Of a stretch of DNA of 64,000 bases, positions 25,587 to 33,341 are shown piece by piece; the first letter of the stretch is position 1, and the number at the start of each line of letters is the position of its first letter. The notes beneath the pieces were generated by a model. The model had not been told where the DNA came from. It saw nothing but the letters and a program-made list of their open reading frames with translations, and searched no databases. Where the stretch lies: assembly GCA_041739275.1 (NCBI GenBank), contig JBGSOF010000028.1:1-64000 (forward strand). Reading direction: 5' to 3'. Source of the stretch: WGMI01 sp041739275 (GTDB lineage Bacteria > Bacteroidota > Bacteroidia > Flavobacteriales > Schleiferiaceae). Position numbers and translations under genes: made by a program.

Positions 25587-27140
25587 TTAGATCTCGAACT
25601 TAATGTCTTGGTCGTTGAATAGCTCAAATTCCAGATACCTGAAGCCATCTCTCGGAAGCACTTTTATAGCGCTTCGGTACTTTTTGCTCCAAGTCTTTCG
25701 AAGGCTCGGATACCAAAAACCGCGGTCGAGATAGGCGGCCAAGAAGGGGTGGGTGTGCAGGAATAATTTCGGAACTCTTACTTGCTGGGTGACGAGGGCA
25801 ATGGCATTTTCAATTTTATCAATCACGCCAATCGGAGCTTCAACGGTCTCTTTTCCGCCATCGGGACTGTCTTCTCGAGTCTCGATATTCATTTCGGGTC
25901 GAACCCTCTGCCTGGTGATTTCTACGAGTCCAAATCGGCTTGGAGGCAGGATCTTGTGCTTTGCGCGATCGGTGCTCATGTCGTCCTTGAACTTGTCGAA
26001 CAGCTTTTTCCTGTTTTCAGGCTTGTGCATATCGATAAAATCAACAACGATAATGCCCCCCATATCGCGAAGCCTTAGCTGACGCGCTATTTCTTCAGAG
26101 GCCTGCATGTTAATTTCGAGCGCGTTGTCTTCTTGATTCTCGCCCGAAGCATTGCGGTTTCCGCTGTTCACATCGACCACGTGCATGGCTTCTGTGTGTT
26201 CGATAATCAAATAGGCACCTCTGTTGAAGGAAACATTCTTTCCAAAAGAAGTCTTTATCTGCCGCTCGATTCCAAAGGCTTCAAACAGAGGCAATCGGCC
26301 ATTGTACGGCTTAATGAGCTCTAACTTCTGAGGATCGCTCTGTTGTATGTACTCAGTAACAGCCTCAATCGTTTCGGGGCTGTCCATGTGGATGGCTGAG
26401 AATTGATCGTTGAGCAAGTCCCTTAAGAGGCTGGTGGCTCGATCGAGTTCCTTGTGCACGGCTTGATTGGGCTTGGCGCCTTTCATGAGCTTGTGCATGC
26501 CCTTCCAACGCTTCAGAAGGTTTTGTAAGTCCGCCTCGAGCTCAGCCAAAGTGCGCCCTTGGGCCACTGTTCGAATGATGATTCCGAAACCTTCGGGACG
26601 AATTCCCTGTGCCAAGCTCTTGAGTCGTTCTTTCTCCGTGCGCTCTTCAATTTTTTGAGAAGCGCTTACCTTGTCAGAGAAGGGCACGAGAACCATGTAT
26701 CGACCGGGCATCGAAATTTCGCAAGTGATGCGGGGTCCTTTGGTGGAAATGGGCTCCTTGGCAATTTGAACGGGCAGCCGAAGCCCCGTTTGAAGAACGT
26801 CTTCAATTTTGCCGTCTTTGTCAATATCAGTCTCGCGTTCAAAGTCTTGGAGAGACCATTGTTGACGACCCTTTTGGGTGCGATTTGAGAACTTCAGCAG
26901 CGAACGAAACTGAGGGCCGAGGTCGTGGTAGTGCAGGAATGCATCTTTTTCGTACCCGACGTCCACAAATGCGGCGTTGAGTCCCGGGACCAGTTTTTTG
27001 ACCGTGCCCCAGTAGACGTCGCCAACACTAAAGCCTTGCTCGCCTTTTTCGCGGTGAAGTTCAACCAGTTTTCCATCGACGAGAATGGCGATATCGCGTT
27101 GTTCTCGATCTCGGGAACTGATGAACAGTTCTGAATTCAT
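25587..27140 (-). CDS. rng: Ribonuclease E/G family endoribonuclease
   Basis: Single-strand-specific endoribonuclease for rRNA maturation and mRNA decay. The 517-aa length fits RNase G rather than RNase E. An N-terminal S1 domain (about 35-125) is seen, interrupted by a Bacteroidota-type insert near residues 85-115. The DNase-I-like catalytic core carries the magnesium aspartates in VVDVNSGN (about 325) and VVDFIDMH (about 370). ATG 27140 gives the family start MNSELFISS. It follows the 29-aa ribosomal-type gene across a terminator-like hairpin. Confidence 0.93.
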   Translation of the reverse strand: MNSELFISSRDREQRDIAILVDGKLVELHREKGEQGFSVGDVYWGTVKKLVPGLNAAFVDVGYEKDAFLHYHDLGPQFRSLLKFSNRTQKGRQQWSLQDFERETDIDKDGKIEDVLQTGLRLPVQIAKEPISTKGPRITCEISMPGRYMVLVPFSDKVSASQKIEERTEKERLKSLAQGIRPEGFGIIIRTVAQGRTLAELEADLQNLLKRWKGMHKLMKGAKPNQAVHKELDRATSLLRDLLNDQFSAIHMDSPETIEAVTEYIQQSDPQKLELIKPYNGRLPLFEAFGIERQIKTSFGKNVSFNRGAYLIIEHTEAMHVVDVNSGNRNASGENQEDNALEINMQASEEIARQLRLRDMGGIIVVDFIDMHKPENRKKLFDKFKDDMSTDRAKHKILPPSRFGLVEITRQRVRPEMNIETREDSPDGGKETVEAPIGVIDKIENAIALVTQQVRVPKLFLHTHPFLAAYLDRGFWYPSLRKTWSKKYRSAIKVLPRDGFRYLEFELFNDQDIKFEI

Positions 27141-27200
27141 GTTTAAAAATTGGGCACCCTTCGAGCGCAGACTGGCCGCGGGGTAAAAGGCGCATACGAC

Positions 27201-27231
27201 AAAAGCGGGGTACGGTCTAAAACCGCCCCGC
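27201..27231 (-). terminator. Probable terminator between the 29-aa gene and rng
   Basis: GCGGGG-TA-CGGT (27205-27216) pairs with ACCG-CCCCGC (27222-27231), a 10-bp stem with a 2-nt bulge and loop CTAAA. Read leftward it is followed by TTTTG. Confidence 0.55.
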
Positions 27232-27271
27232 GTTCAATACGAGAAATCCAAACCGCACAGAGCGGCCTGAT

Positions 27272-27361
27272 TTATTTCTTCTTGTGACGATTCTTTCTCA
27301 AACGCTTTTTGCGCTTGTGCGTGGCCATCTTATGGCGCTTCCGCTTTTTGCCGCTGGGCAT
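27272..27361 (-). CDS. 29-aa highly basic protein, probable Bacteroidota ribosomal protein bL38 type
   Basis: Reading leftward from ATG 27361 gives MPSGKKRKRHKMATHKRKKR followed by LRKNRHKKK and a TAA stop. Eighteen of 29 residues are Lys or Arg. Near-identical small proteins beginning MPSGKKRKRHK occur across Bacteroidota, and a small extra large-subunit protein named bL38 was described in the Flavobacterium johnsoniae ribosome. I believe this is that type, but the assignment is from memory. It sits between the TPR-protein gene (stop 27387) and rng, within an information-processing cluster. Confidence 0.75.
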   Translation of the reverse strand: MPSGKKRKRHKMATHKRKKRLRKNRHKKK

Positions 27362-27386
27362 GGTGAATGGGTTTAAGGGTTGTTAC

Positions 27387-27887
27387 TCAGTTGCTTTCGC
27401 TCAGTGCTTTGAGCGCAATTTTCTCGGTTTCTGCATCGGGCTTCGAATCGAGACACCGCTGGAGATACTCTCTTGCTTTTTCTTTCTCGCCTTTGCCTTG
27501 ATATGCCTGCCCCATCAGGAGCAAAGCTTGAGGGTGGGCAGGTTCTTGTTTCAGAACGATCTCGAGTCTTGGAAAGGCTTTGTCGTATTGCCCGGACACC
27601 ACTGAAAAGTAACCCAAATAAAGGTTGGCATTCAGATGGTTTGGTTCAATTTCGACCACTTTTCGAAGCATTCCGATGGCCTGCATGGGGCTGCCCTCAG
27701 AGCGCTCAATCATGGCTACAGCTTCAGCAACCATGGCATTTAGACTATCAGGAGATCCCGATGTGGCAAGCTTGTTTTGGGGCGATGATTCAGGAGAATC
27801 TTCAGCCCGAGGTGTTCGCGGAAGGGCATACAAAACCGCTGCAAGCGCGAACGCTGCCAACACGGCGATGATGCCCTCGCGCTTCAC
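27387..27887 (-). CDS. Membrane-anchored tetratricopeptide repeat protein
   Basis: The 166-aa product has an N-terminal hydrophobic anchor (about residues 5-22), a Ser/Pro-rich linker (25-50) and about three TPR units from residue 55 to 160 (for example NLYLGYFSVVSGQYDKAFPRL and ALLLMGQAYQGKGEKEKARE). TPRs mediate protein contacts; the partner is unknown. The start is GTG 27887, only 3 nt after the stop of the HU gene, so the two are cotranscribed. Confidence 0.8.
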   Translation of the reverse strand: MKREGIIAVLAAFALAAVLYALPRTPRAEDSPESSPQNKLATSGSPDSLNAMVAEAVAMIERSEGSPMQAIGMLRKVVEIEPNHLNANLYLGYFSVVSGQYDKAFPRLEIVLKQEPAHPQALLLMGQAYQGKGEKEKAREYLQRCLDSKPDAETEKIALKALSESN

Positions 27888-27890
27888 AAA

Positions 27891-28178
27891 TCAGCTCTTT
27901 ACTTTCTTCTTAACGTTCTCGGCAAAAACCTTGGCGGGTTTGAACGCGGGCACGTTGTGCGCAGGAATGATGATGGTGGTGTTCTTGGAGATGTTTCGGC
28001 CGGTTTTCTTAGCTCGTTTTTTGATGATGAAGCTTCCGAACCCGCGCAGGTAGACATTCTGTCCTGCTTCGAGCGAATGCTTCACTTCTTTCATGAACGA
28101 TTCGATGGTGGCCTGTACATCCGCCTTCTCCATTCCCGATTTGTCCGAGATCTTCGCAACAATGTCCGCTTTGGTCAT
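27891..28178 (-). CDS. hup: HU family DNA-binding protein
   Basis: The 95-aa nucleoid protein bends and compacts DNA as a dimer. It has the helical N-terminus (MTKADIVAKISDKSG), the GFGSF motif (LRGFGSFIIKKRAKKTGRN, about 45-63) and the beta-arm region with its proline in IIPAHNVPAFKP (about 70-81). Its -7 element TATATTTG lies at 28222-28229, giving a leader of about 40 nt. The TPR gene follows 3 nt after the stop. Confidence 0.95.
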   Translation of the reverse strand: MTKADIVAKISDKSGMEKADVQATIESFMKEVKHSLEAGQNVYLRGFGSFIIKKRAKKTGRNISKNTTIIIPAHNVPAFKPAKVFAENVKKKVKS

Positions 28179-28221
28179 CTTGGGTGATTGAAGTTTAATT
28201 GAACTCTGCTTTTGAGGGCTG

Positions 28222-28229
28222 CAAATATA
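28222..28229 (-). promoter_or_regulatory. Promoter -7 element of the HU operon
   Basis: Read leftward, TATATTTG matches TAnnTTTG exactly, 43 nt before the HU start codon. It lies in the short gap shared with the divergent mutY gene. Confidence 0.55.
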
Positions 28230-28249
28230 GGTGTGAATCTGATTATTCG

Positions 28250-29305
28250 ATGGTTACAAAAAACGAACCTCTAGCGCCTTCGTCCGAACGCGAAATTGCC
28301 CGGCTGCTGCTTCACTGGTACAATGAGTTCCAAAGGCCACTCCCTTGGCGACTCACAAAGGATCCCTACAAAATCTGGGCTTCAGAAATTATTCTCCAGC
28401 AAACCCGAGTAGATCAGGGCACGGCCTACTATTTGCGGTTTGTCGAACGCTTTCCGAATGTTGCATCGCTGGCCGAAGCTGAGGTCGACGATGTTCTTCG
28501 AGAATGGCAAGGCTTGGGCTACTACAGCAGGGCACGAAATTTTCACAAGGCAGCGCAGTTGGTTCAAAATGAAATGAATGGGGAATTGCCGACGAACTAC
28601 GCTCAATGGCGAAAGCTGCCGGGAATAGGGGACTATACTGCTGCGGCCATCTCTTCGATTGCAGGAGGCGAGCGTCAAGCGGTGGTCGACGGGAACGTGA
28701 TCAGGCTTTTGAGCCGGCTGTACGACGTCGATCAAGCGGTGAACGAGGCGGCAGCGCAGTCTTTTTTTAAGAGAAAGGCGGGCGAGATCCTTGAAATTCA
28801 CGATCCGGGAACGCTCAATCAAGCACTCATGGAATTCGGTTCTCTTCGATGCAAACCGACAAACCCATTTTGTGAAGACTGCATTTTGTCCATTCACTGC
28901 CTGGCGCGGGCGAGAGGAACTGAAAAGGAGCGACCCATAAAGGCGTCAAGCAAGAAACCGGGCAGCGAAAAATGGTCGTACCTGGTCATTCACGATCCAA
29001 ATGGGGAAGTTTTGCTGCGCAGACGCGCTTTAAAAGGCATATGGGGAGGATTGTATGAATTTCCGCTTGTGTCTGATTTTCCTGAATTTCGAGTTTTGCC
29101 CGAACCGGCGCAGCGCTTGGAACATCGCCTAAGCCATCTCAAACTCGAACTTGAATTCTACTTTCTCGATATGAACGCTTTCGGTCATTTTGCTTCAGTA
29201 GGGGAGTTTCGAAAAGTCGGACGCCAAGAACGAGCGACCCTCGGTTTTCCGAAGCCCATGGTTTCGATTTTGGAACTGCTCGATCGGCGGCTCGGAGCGT
29301 TGTAA
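28250..29305 (+). CDS. mutY: A/G-specific adenine glycosylase
   Basis: Base-excision repair enzyme removing adenine mispaired with 8-oxoguanine. In the 351-aa protein the catalytic Glu sits in ASEIILQQTRVDQ (about 42-54). The helix-hairpin-helix GIGDYTAAAI is near 122-131, with the catalytic Asp in VVDGNVIR (about 143-150). The iron-sulfur loop CKPTNPFCEDCILSIHC (CX6CX2CX5C) is at about 200-216. A C-terminal NUDIX-like domain recognises 8-oxoG (LRRRALKGIWGGLYEFPL, about 258-275). ATG 28250 is preferred over upstream TTG 28199. It heads the conserved mutY-ssb-gldE-gldD run. Confidence 0.95.
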   Translation: MVTKNEPLAPSSEREIARLLLHWYNEFQRPLPWRLTKDPYKIWASEIILQQTRVDQGTAYYLRFVERFPNVASLAEAEVDDVLREWQGLGYYSRARNFHKAAQLVQNEMNGELPTNYAQWRKLPGIGDYTAAAISSIAGGERQAVVDGNVIRLLSRLYDVDQAVNEAAAQSFFKRKAGEILEIHDPGTLNQALMEFGSLRCKPTNPFCEDCILSIHCLARARGTEKERPIKASSKKPGSEKWSYLVIHDPNGEVLLRRRALKGIWGGLYEFPLVSDFPEFRVLPEPAQRLEHRLSHLKLELEFYFLDMNAFGHFASVGEFRKVGRQERATLGFPKPMVSILELLDRRLGAL

Positions 29306-29316
29306 TTTTACACCCG

Positions 29317-29703
29317 ATGCACGGATCGCTCAATAAGGTTTTGTTGATCGGGAATTTAGGCGACGACCCTGAGGTAAAGCCATTTGAGTATGGTAAACTC
29401 GTCCGTTTTCGAATTGCCACCAACGAGAGCTACGTCAATAAAGAAGGCCAGCGCGTAGATCATACCGACTGGCATTCTGTGGTGGTGCATCGAAAGGGAT
29501 TGGCAGATATCTGTGAACTCTATCTCAGGAAAGGGCATAAAGTGTTCGTTGAAGGAAGATTAAAAACGCGTTCTTGGGTGGACGACCAAGGAGGGAAACA
29601 CTACAGCACTGAGGTACATTGCGATGAAATGACGATGTTGACGGGCAAGCCGGAGCGTCCGCTTTCCGGATCTGCTGAACAGGGAAGCGAACCTGCCGTC
29701 TGA
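29317..29703 (+). CDS. ssb: Single-stranded DNA-binding protein lacking the acidic C-terminal tip
   Basis: The 128-aa protein is an OB-fold SSB (residues 1-110; NKVLLIGNLGDDPEVK, FRIATNESYVNKEGQR, DWHSVVVHRKGLADI, GHKVFVEGRLKTRSW). It protects single-stranded DNA in replication and repair. The C-terminus reads GSAEQGSEPAV instead of the usual acidic partner-binding tip ending in (D/E)-(D/E)-(I/L)-P-F, so contacts with RecO, PriA or polymerase subunits through that tip should be absent. It begins 11 nt after mutY. Confidence 0.93.
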   Translation: MHGSLNKVLLIGNLGDDPEVKPFEYGKLVRFRIATNESYVNKEGQRVDHTDWHSVVVHRKGLADICELYLRKGHKVFVEGRLKTRSWVDDQGGKHYSTEVHCDEMTMLTGKPERPLSGSAEQGSEPAV

Positions 29704-29719
29704 ACTTAAACTTTCTCTG

Positions 29720-31045
29720 TTGGATCCCGACCCGTTTTTGTTTTTCCTGATTTTAGACTCAATTCAAGCAGTGGGCGCCGAGGGCATACTGCCGGGCATC
29801 GCGCTTGCGGTCTTGCTTTTCTGCTCCGGTTTAGTCTCGGGTTCAGAAGCCGCCTTGTTCTCTTTGAAACCTGCGGAGTTGGAAAAGCTCGAAAACGAAG
29901 AGCATCCCAACGACAAAGAGATTCTGAAATTGGTCGACAGCCCTCGGCATTTGTTGGCCACTCTGTTGATCGCCAACAACTTTGTGAACGTCGGCATCGT
30001 TATTTTGTCGAACATGCTCGCCGACCGTTGGTTGCCGGTGTACGGAGATCAAATCGACTTCGCTATCCGGGTCGTTGGGATTACCGCGGTGATTTTGTTT
30101 TTTGGAGAAATTCTCCCGAAGGTCTACGGCACCCGAAAGCCTTTGGAGTTTTCTCGATCGGTCGTTCTGTTTGTCTCGGGCCTGCAGCGATTTTTGGCTC
30201 CTATAGGCAAACTCTTGATTCACTCGGGGAATTTTATCGACGGTTCTCGCAAAAGACCCGCACCCCAACTCTCGGTCGGAGAACTCGGCCAGGCTCTCGA
30301 ACTCACGGGCACCCCATTGGGAGGCCAAGAGGAGAACCAAATTTTAAGGGGCATCGTAAAATTCGGCGAGACCTCTGTAAGGCAGATATTCAAGCCGAGG
30401 ACGGAGATTGTTGCGCTCGCTCAAAGTGCTCGATTCGAAGAAGTTCTGGCCCTGATTCGCAGCGCGGGCTACTCGAGAATGCCCGTGTACAAAGAGGATC
30501 TCGACGAGATTAGCGGGGTGCTGTACATCAAAGATCTGCTTCCCTACATCGATGCGGCTCCCGGTTTCGATTGGAAGCAATTGATGCGGCCTGCGTTTTT
30601 CGTGCCCGAAAACAAAAAGATCGACGACCTGCTTCAGGAGTTTAGAGACCGAAAAATCCACATGGCCATTGTGGTCGACGAGTTTGGAGGGACTTCGGGT
30701 CTGGTGACGCTCGAAGACATTATCGAGGAAATTGTGGGCGACATCTCAGATGAATTCGACGACGACGATCTGATTTACAGCCGTCTCGACGAAAATACAT
30801 TTGTCTTTGAGGGGCGCATTTCACTGAACGATTTTTATCGAATTGCGGGCTTGGATTCATCCGATTACGAAGACTTTAGCTCAGAAGCCGACACTTTGGC
30901 CGGTTTGATTCTCGAGGCGCACGGCCGATTCCCCGAAATGGGCGAGAAATTGCAGCTCGGCTCATTGCACTTCACCATCGAGGCCGTAGCCCGTCATCGA
31001 ATTCAAAGGGTCAAGGTGTTTATCGAATCGCCCAGCCCGAATTGA
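29720..31045 (+). CDS. gldE: Gliding-motility protein GldE (CNNM/CBS/CorC type)
   Basis: The 441-aa inner-membrane protein has a DUF21/CNNM transmembrane domain (about 15-190), paired CBS domains (about 220-345; GYSRMPVYKEDLDEISGVLY and VVDEFGGTSGLVTLEDIIEE) and a C-terminal CorC/HlyC domain (about 355-435). In Flavobacterium johnsoniae GldE supports gliding together with the lipoprotein GldD, encoded just downstream as here. Start is TTG 29720, 16 nt after ssb; MDPDP matches the family start. Its stop shares one base with the gldD start (TGATG). Confidence 0.9.
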   Translation: MDPDPFLFFLILDSIQAVGAEGILPGIALAVLLFCSGLVSGSEAALFSLKPAELEKLENEEHPNDKEILKLVDSPRHLLATLLIANNFVNVGIVILSNMLADRWLPVYGDQIDFAIRVVGITAVILFFGEILPKVYGTRKPLEFSRSVVLFVSGLQRFLAPIGKLLIHSGNFIDGSRKRPAPQLSVGELGQALELTGTPLGGQEENQILRGIVKFGETSVRQIFKPRTEIVALAQSARFEEVLALIRSAGYSRMPVYKEDLDEISGVLYIKDLLPYIDAAPGFDWKQLMRPAFFVPENKKIDDLLQEFRDRKIHMAIVVDEFGGTSGLVTLEDIIEEIVGDISDEFDDDDLIYSRLDENTFVFEGRISLNDFYRIAGLDSSDYEDFSSEADTLAGLILEAHGRFPEMGEKLQLGSLHFTIEAVARHRIQRVKVFIESPSPN

Positions 31046-31608
31046 TGCGCTTAACGTGGTTTGTTGCCGTTGGTTTGATTTCATTGGGATGCGCCAAGCA
31101 GGAGTCCAACCCCTTGCCCTACGGACATCTGCGTTATTCCCTGCCCGATACGGCTTCGGTTCGGCTAAATCAAGAGGGCGCCTTCGACTTTAGGCACAAT
31201 CGCTCCGCTGTTTGGAAGGAAGTCGAAAACGGTTGGGCCAATTTGGAGTATCCTTCGTTGCGGGCTCGGATTCAGTTTACTTATAAAAATGGAAGCCCCG
31301 ACCAACTCGAGCAATTGTTTAGAGAAGGTCAGGATTTGGCATATAGACATTCGGTTAAGGCCGAGGGTATTGAAGAGCGTTTTTACGAAAACCCCGAGCG
31401 AAGAGTGTACGCCTTGCTCTATCAAATGAAAGGTCGCGCGGCGACGAGTGCCCAGTTTTACGCGACCGACAGCAGTGCACATTTTTTAAGGGGAGTGCTC
31501 TATTTTGATTGCAGTCCGCAGCCCGATTCACTCAAACCCGCCCATCGATTTATGGCGGCCGAAATAGAGCGTTTGTTGGAAACCTTGATCTGGGAAGATC
31601 AGCTCTGA
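31045..31608 (+). CDS. gldD: Gliding-motility lipoprotein GldD
   Basis: The 187-aa lipoprotein has a signal peptide with lipobox LGC (cleavage before about Cys16, then AKQES). GldD is essential for gliding in Flavobacterium johnsoniae and works with the T9SS/gliding machinery in the envelope. The body contains the conserved GHLRYSLPD start and FDFRHNRSA and ends with an amphipathic helix (MAAEIERLLETLIWE). ATG 31045 overlaps the gldE stop by one base, indicating coupling. Core T9SS genes are not in this window. Confidence 0.88.
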   Translation: MRLTWFVAVGLISLGCAKQESNPLPYGHLRYSLPDTASVRLNQEGAFDFRHNRSAVWKEVENGWANLEYPSLRARIQFTYKNGSPDQLEQLFREGQDLAYRHSVKAEGIEERFYENPERRVYALLYQMKGRAATSAQFYATDSSAHFLRGVLYFDCSPQPDSLKPAHRFMAAEIERLLETLIWEDQL

Positions 31609-31653
31609 ACAACTGCTTTGGTTTAGCGTACATTTAAAAATGCGCAAATTCAA

Positions 31654-31920
31654 ATGAGGCCGAAGAAGAGCTCCACCGGCGACTCCACCATTCGACTGCA
31701 TACCTTCTCGAGCCTCGTGCGCGCTCAAATGGCCGCGGCTGTGCTGCGCTCGAACTTTATTGAGTGTATGGTGGAGCACGAAATCATGCATTCGATTCTG
31801 CCCAATTCCGCACTCACTCCCGGAGGGGTGGGCATTCGGGTGGCCTTGGCTGACGCGCATCGCGCTCTTGAGTTGCTCGAAGAGGTCTTTCCTTCAGAGG
31901 AAGGCGCCATCGAGTTTTAA
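31654..31920 (+). CDS. DUF2007 domain protein
   Basis: The 88-aa protein matches the small DUF2007 family (putative signal-transducing proteins): a ferredoxin-like pattern with IRLHTFSSLVRAQMAAAVLR, then IECMVEHEI and VGIRVALADAHRALELLEEV. No membrane segment. Its biochemical role is unknown. It lies 45 nt after gldD and ends 5 nt before the stop of the convergent ctaA gene. Confidence 0.72.
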   Translation: MRPKKSSTGDSTIRLHTFSSLVRAQMAAAVLRSNFIECMVEHEIMHSILPNSALTPGGVGIRVALADAHRALELLEEVFPSEEGAIEF

Positions 31921-31925
31921 GCGAG

Positions 31926-32951
31926 CTAGGAGCTTCGGAGCAGGCGCCAAGCTCGTTCAGAGGCCAAGGACTTCACCACCACCCCAAAGAGCAGCACGGC
32001 CAACATCAAATGCACCGGTTGTAAGGCGGGGGGCACTCCGAAAAATGCCAAGCCGATTCCCGCGAAAATATTCGCCAAACACAGACCGAGGATCCATCGA
32101 GCAGAACGCGTTTTTCTCTTGTTCCGAACGAGTCGAACAATCAGAACGACTGAGGCAATAAGCAAAAGCCAAGAAAAAGATCGGTGAACGACAAAGACCA
32201 AGGGTAGACTGCTGATCCACTCCGACCGATCGAGCCCCCCTGAGTTCTTTGCGATGAGATCTACCGCTTCGCGCACTTGTGTGCCGAGTGCGATCTGAAC
32301 CAAAATCAACAGCAAAAGAGCCAGCATAGACCAAATCGTGCCGCGGTCGAGTCGATCTTCAGCCAAAGGTGCCAAGCGGGCGTGAAGCAAGTAGAGCACC
32401 GCCAAAATCGCCAGAGCCCCAAACATATGCAAGGTGATTTGCCCCGGAATCAGGTTGCCGTCTACGACGACTTTGCCGAGCCATGCTTCGAAGCCCAGCA
32501 AGAACAAACCCGCCAGAGCTAAAAGGAATTCGGCCGGGCGCGCACGGGTTCGAAAAGCGATCAGACCGAAGATCAAGAGCATGGGGATGCCGCTCAAGGC
32601 GCCGAGCAGTCGATTGATGTATTCGATCCAGGTGTGATAGGGGTTGAAAAGGGCATAGTCGTGCTTGGTATACACCCTCCAAACCGAGAGGTCGAGCTCC
32701 GGAGTCGGTGCTATGTCTTTGGTGGCGACCCACAACCGATCGTCGTGCAAGATCATTTGACCTGTCTTGAACGACTTGTCAGAACTCCAAAGCAGTTCGT
32801 CGAGTTGAGTGGGCGGAATCAGATGCCCGAAGCACTTCGGCCAATCGGGACAGCCCATACCGCTGCCCGTCATGCGAACGACGCTGCCTGCGAGGATGAC
32901 TAAATGGATCAGAATAATCTCGATCCAAACCAAGCGCCGAATCAATTTCAA
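31926..32951 (-). CDS. ctaA: Heme A synthase (CtaA)
   Basis: Inner-membrane enzyme that oxidises the C8 methyl of heme O to make heme A for aa3-type oxidases. The 341-aa protein has about eight hydrophobic helices and the haem-ligand histidine regions YHTWIEYINRLLG (about 108-120), LHMFGALA (about 175), HRSFSW (about 255) and QPVHLMLA (about 315), plus GCPDWPKCFGHLIPP (about 33-47). The frame is open to 33122, but that part lies in another frame of the metal-binding lipoprotein gene. TTG 32951 overlaps that gene's TGA stop (TTGA), giving the right length and a coupled start. Confidence 0.88.
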   Translation of the reverse strand: MKLIRRLVWIEIILIHLVILAGSVVRMTGSGMGCPDWPKCFGHLIPPTQLDELLWSSDKSFKTGQMILHDDRLWVATKDIAPTPELDLSVWRVYTKHDYALFNPYHTWIEYINRLLGALSGIPMLLIFGLIAFRTRARPAEFLLALAGLFLLGFEAWLGKVVVDGNLIPGQITLHMFGALAILAVLYLLHARLAPLAEDRLDRGTIWSMLALLLLILVQIALGTQVREAVDLIAKNSGGLDRSEWISSLPLVFVVHRSFSWLLLIASVVLIVRLVRNKRKTRSARWILGLCLANIFAGIGLAFFGVPPALQPVHLMLAVLLFGVVVKSLASERAWRLLRSS

Positions 32952-33292
32952 AGCCGGACGCTGTATTGGCCTTCGTGAATTCCTTCGACCGTGGCGATGA
33001 GGCGCTCCATCGATACGGCATTGGTATCGAAGGCCACCGAAACCTTGCCCGAGGCGAAGTCTACAGTGCAGGAGCCGACGCCTTCCAAATCGCTCAATGC
33101 CTCTTGAATGGTTCCGGCACATCCCTCGGCACAGACCATTCCGTCGACAGCGAATTCCGAAGTTCGGTTTGCGACGACCACCGTTTTCGGTTTCTCGGCG
33201 GCTTCGATCGCGGGTTCAGAAACCGGGCCCGAACAAGCCGAAAGCAGAGCTAAAGACGCGGAGGCTGCGATCAGAAAACAAACGTTTTTCAT
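32948..33292 (-). CDS. Lipoprotein with heavy-metal-associated (HMA) domain
   Basis: The 114-aa lipoprotein has a signal peptide and lipobox (ALLSAC, Cys about 20), a linker, then an HMA fold (about 45-114). Its metal loop reads GMVCAEGCAG, a CxxxC rather than the usual CxxC, a variant seen in Bacteroidota envelope HMA proteins. It probably handles copper outside the cytoplasm. The stop overlaps the ctaA start, so the two are coupled; this points to a role in cytochrome oxidase assembly (inference). Its -7 element TAATTTTG ends 4 nt before the ATG. Confidence 0.82.
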   Translation of the reverse strand: MKNVCFLIAASASLALLSACSGPVSEPAIEAAEKPKTVVVANRTSEFAVDGMVCAEGCAGTIQEALSDLEGVGSCTVDFASGKVSVAFDTNAVSMERLIATVEGIHEGQYSVRL

Positions 33293-33296
33293 AGTG

Positions 33297-33304
33297 CAAA
33301 ATTA
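33297..33304 (-). promoter_or_regulatory. Promoter -7 element of the HMA lipoprotein-ctaA operon
   Basis: Read leftward, TAATTTTG matches TAnnTTTG exactly and ends only 4 nt before ATG 33292, predicting a leaderless mRNA. Confidence 0.55.
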
Positions 33305-33328
33305 ACCCTCGCGGGGGCAAGACGGTTC

Positions 33329-33336
33329 TACATTTG
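33329..33336 (+). promoter_or_regulatory. Promoter -7 element of the EamA transporter gene
   Basis: TACATTTG matches TAnnTTTG exactly and ends 5 nt before ATG 33342, predicting a near-leaderless mRNA. Confidence 0.55.
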
Positions 33337-33341
33337 GCCCC

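Noticed and set aside
32952..33122. N-terminal extension of heme A synthase
   Set aside because: The stretch is another frame of the HMA lipoprotein gene, Arg-rich and unlike CtaA; TTG 32951 gives normal length.
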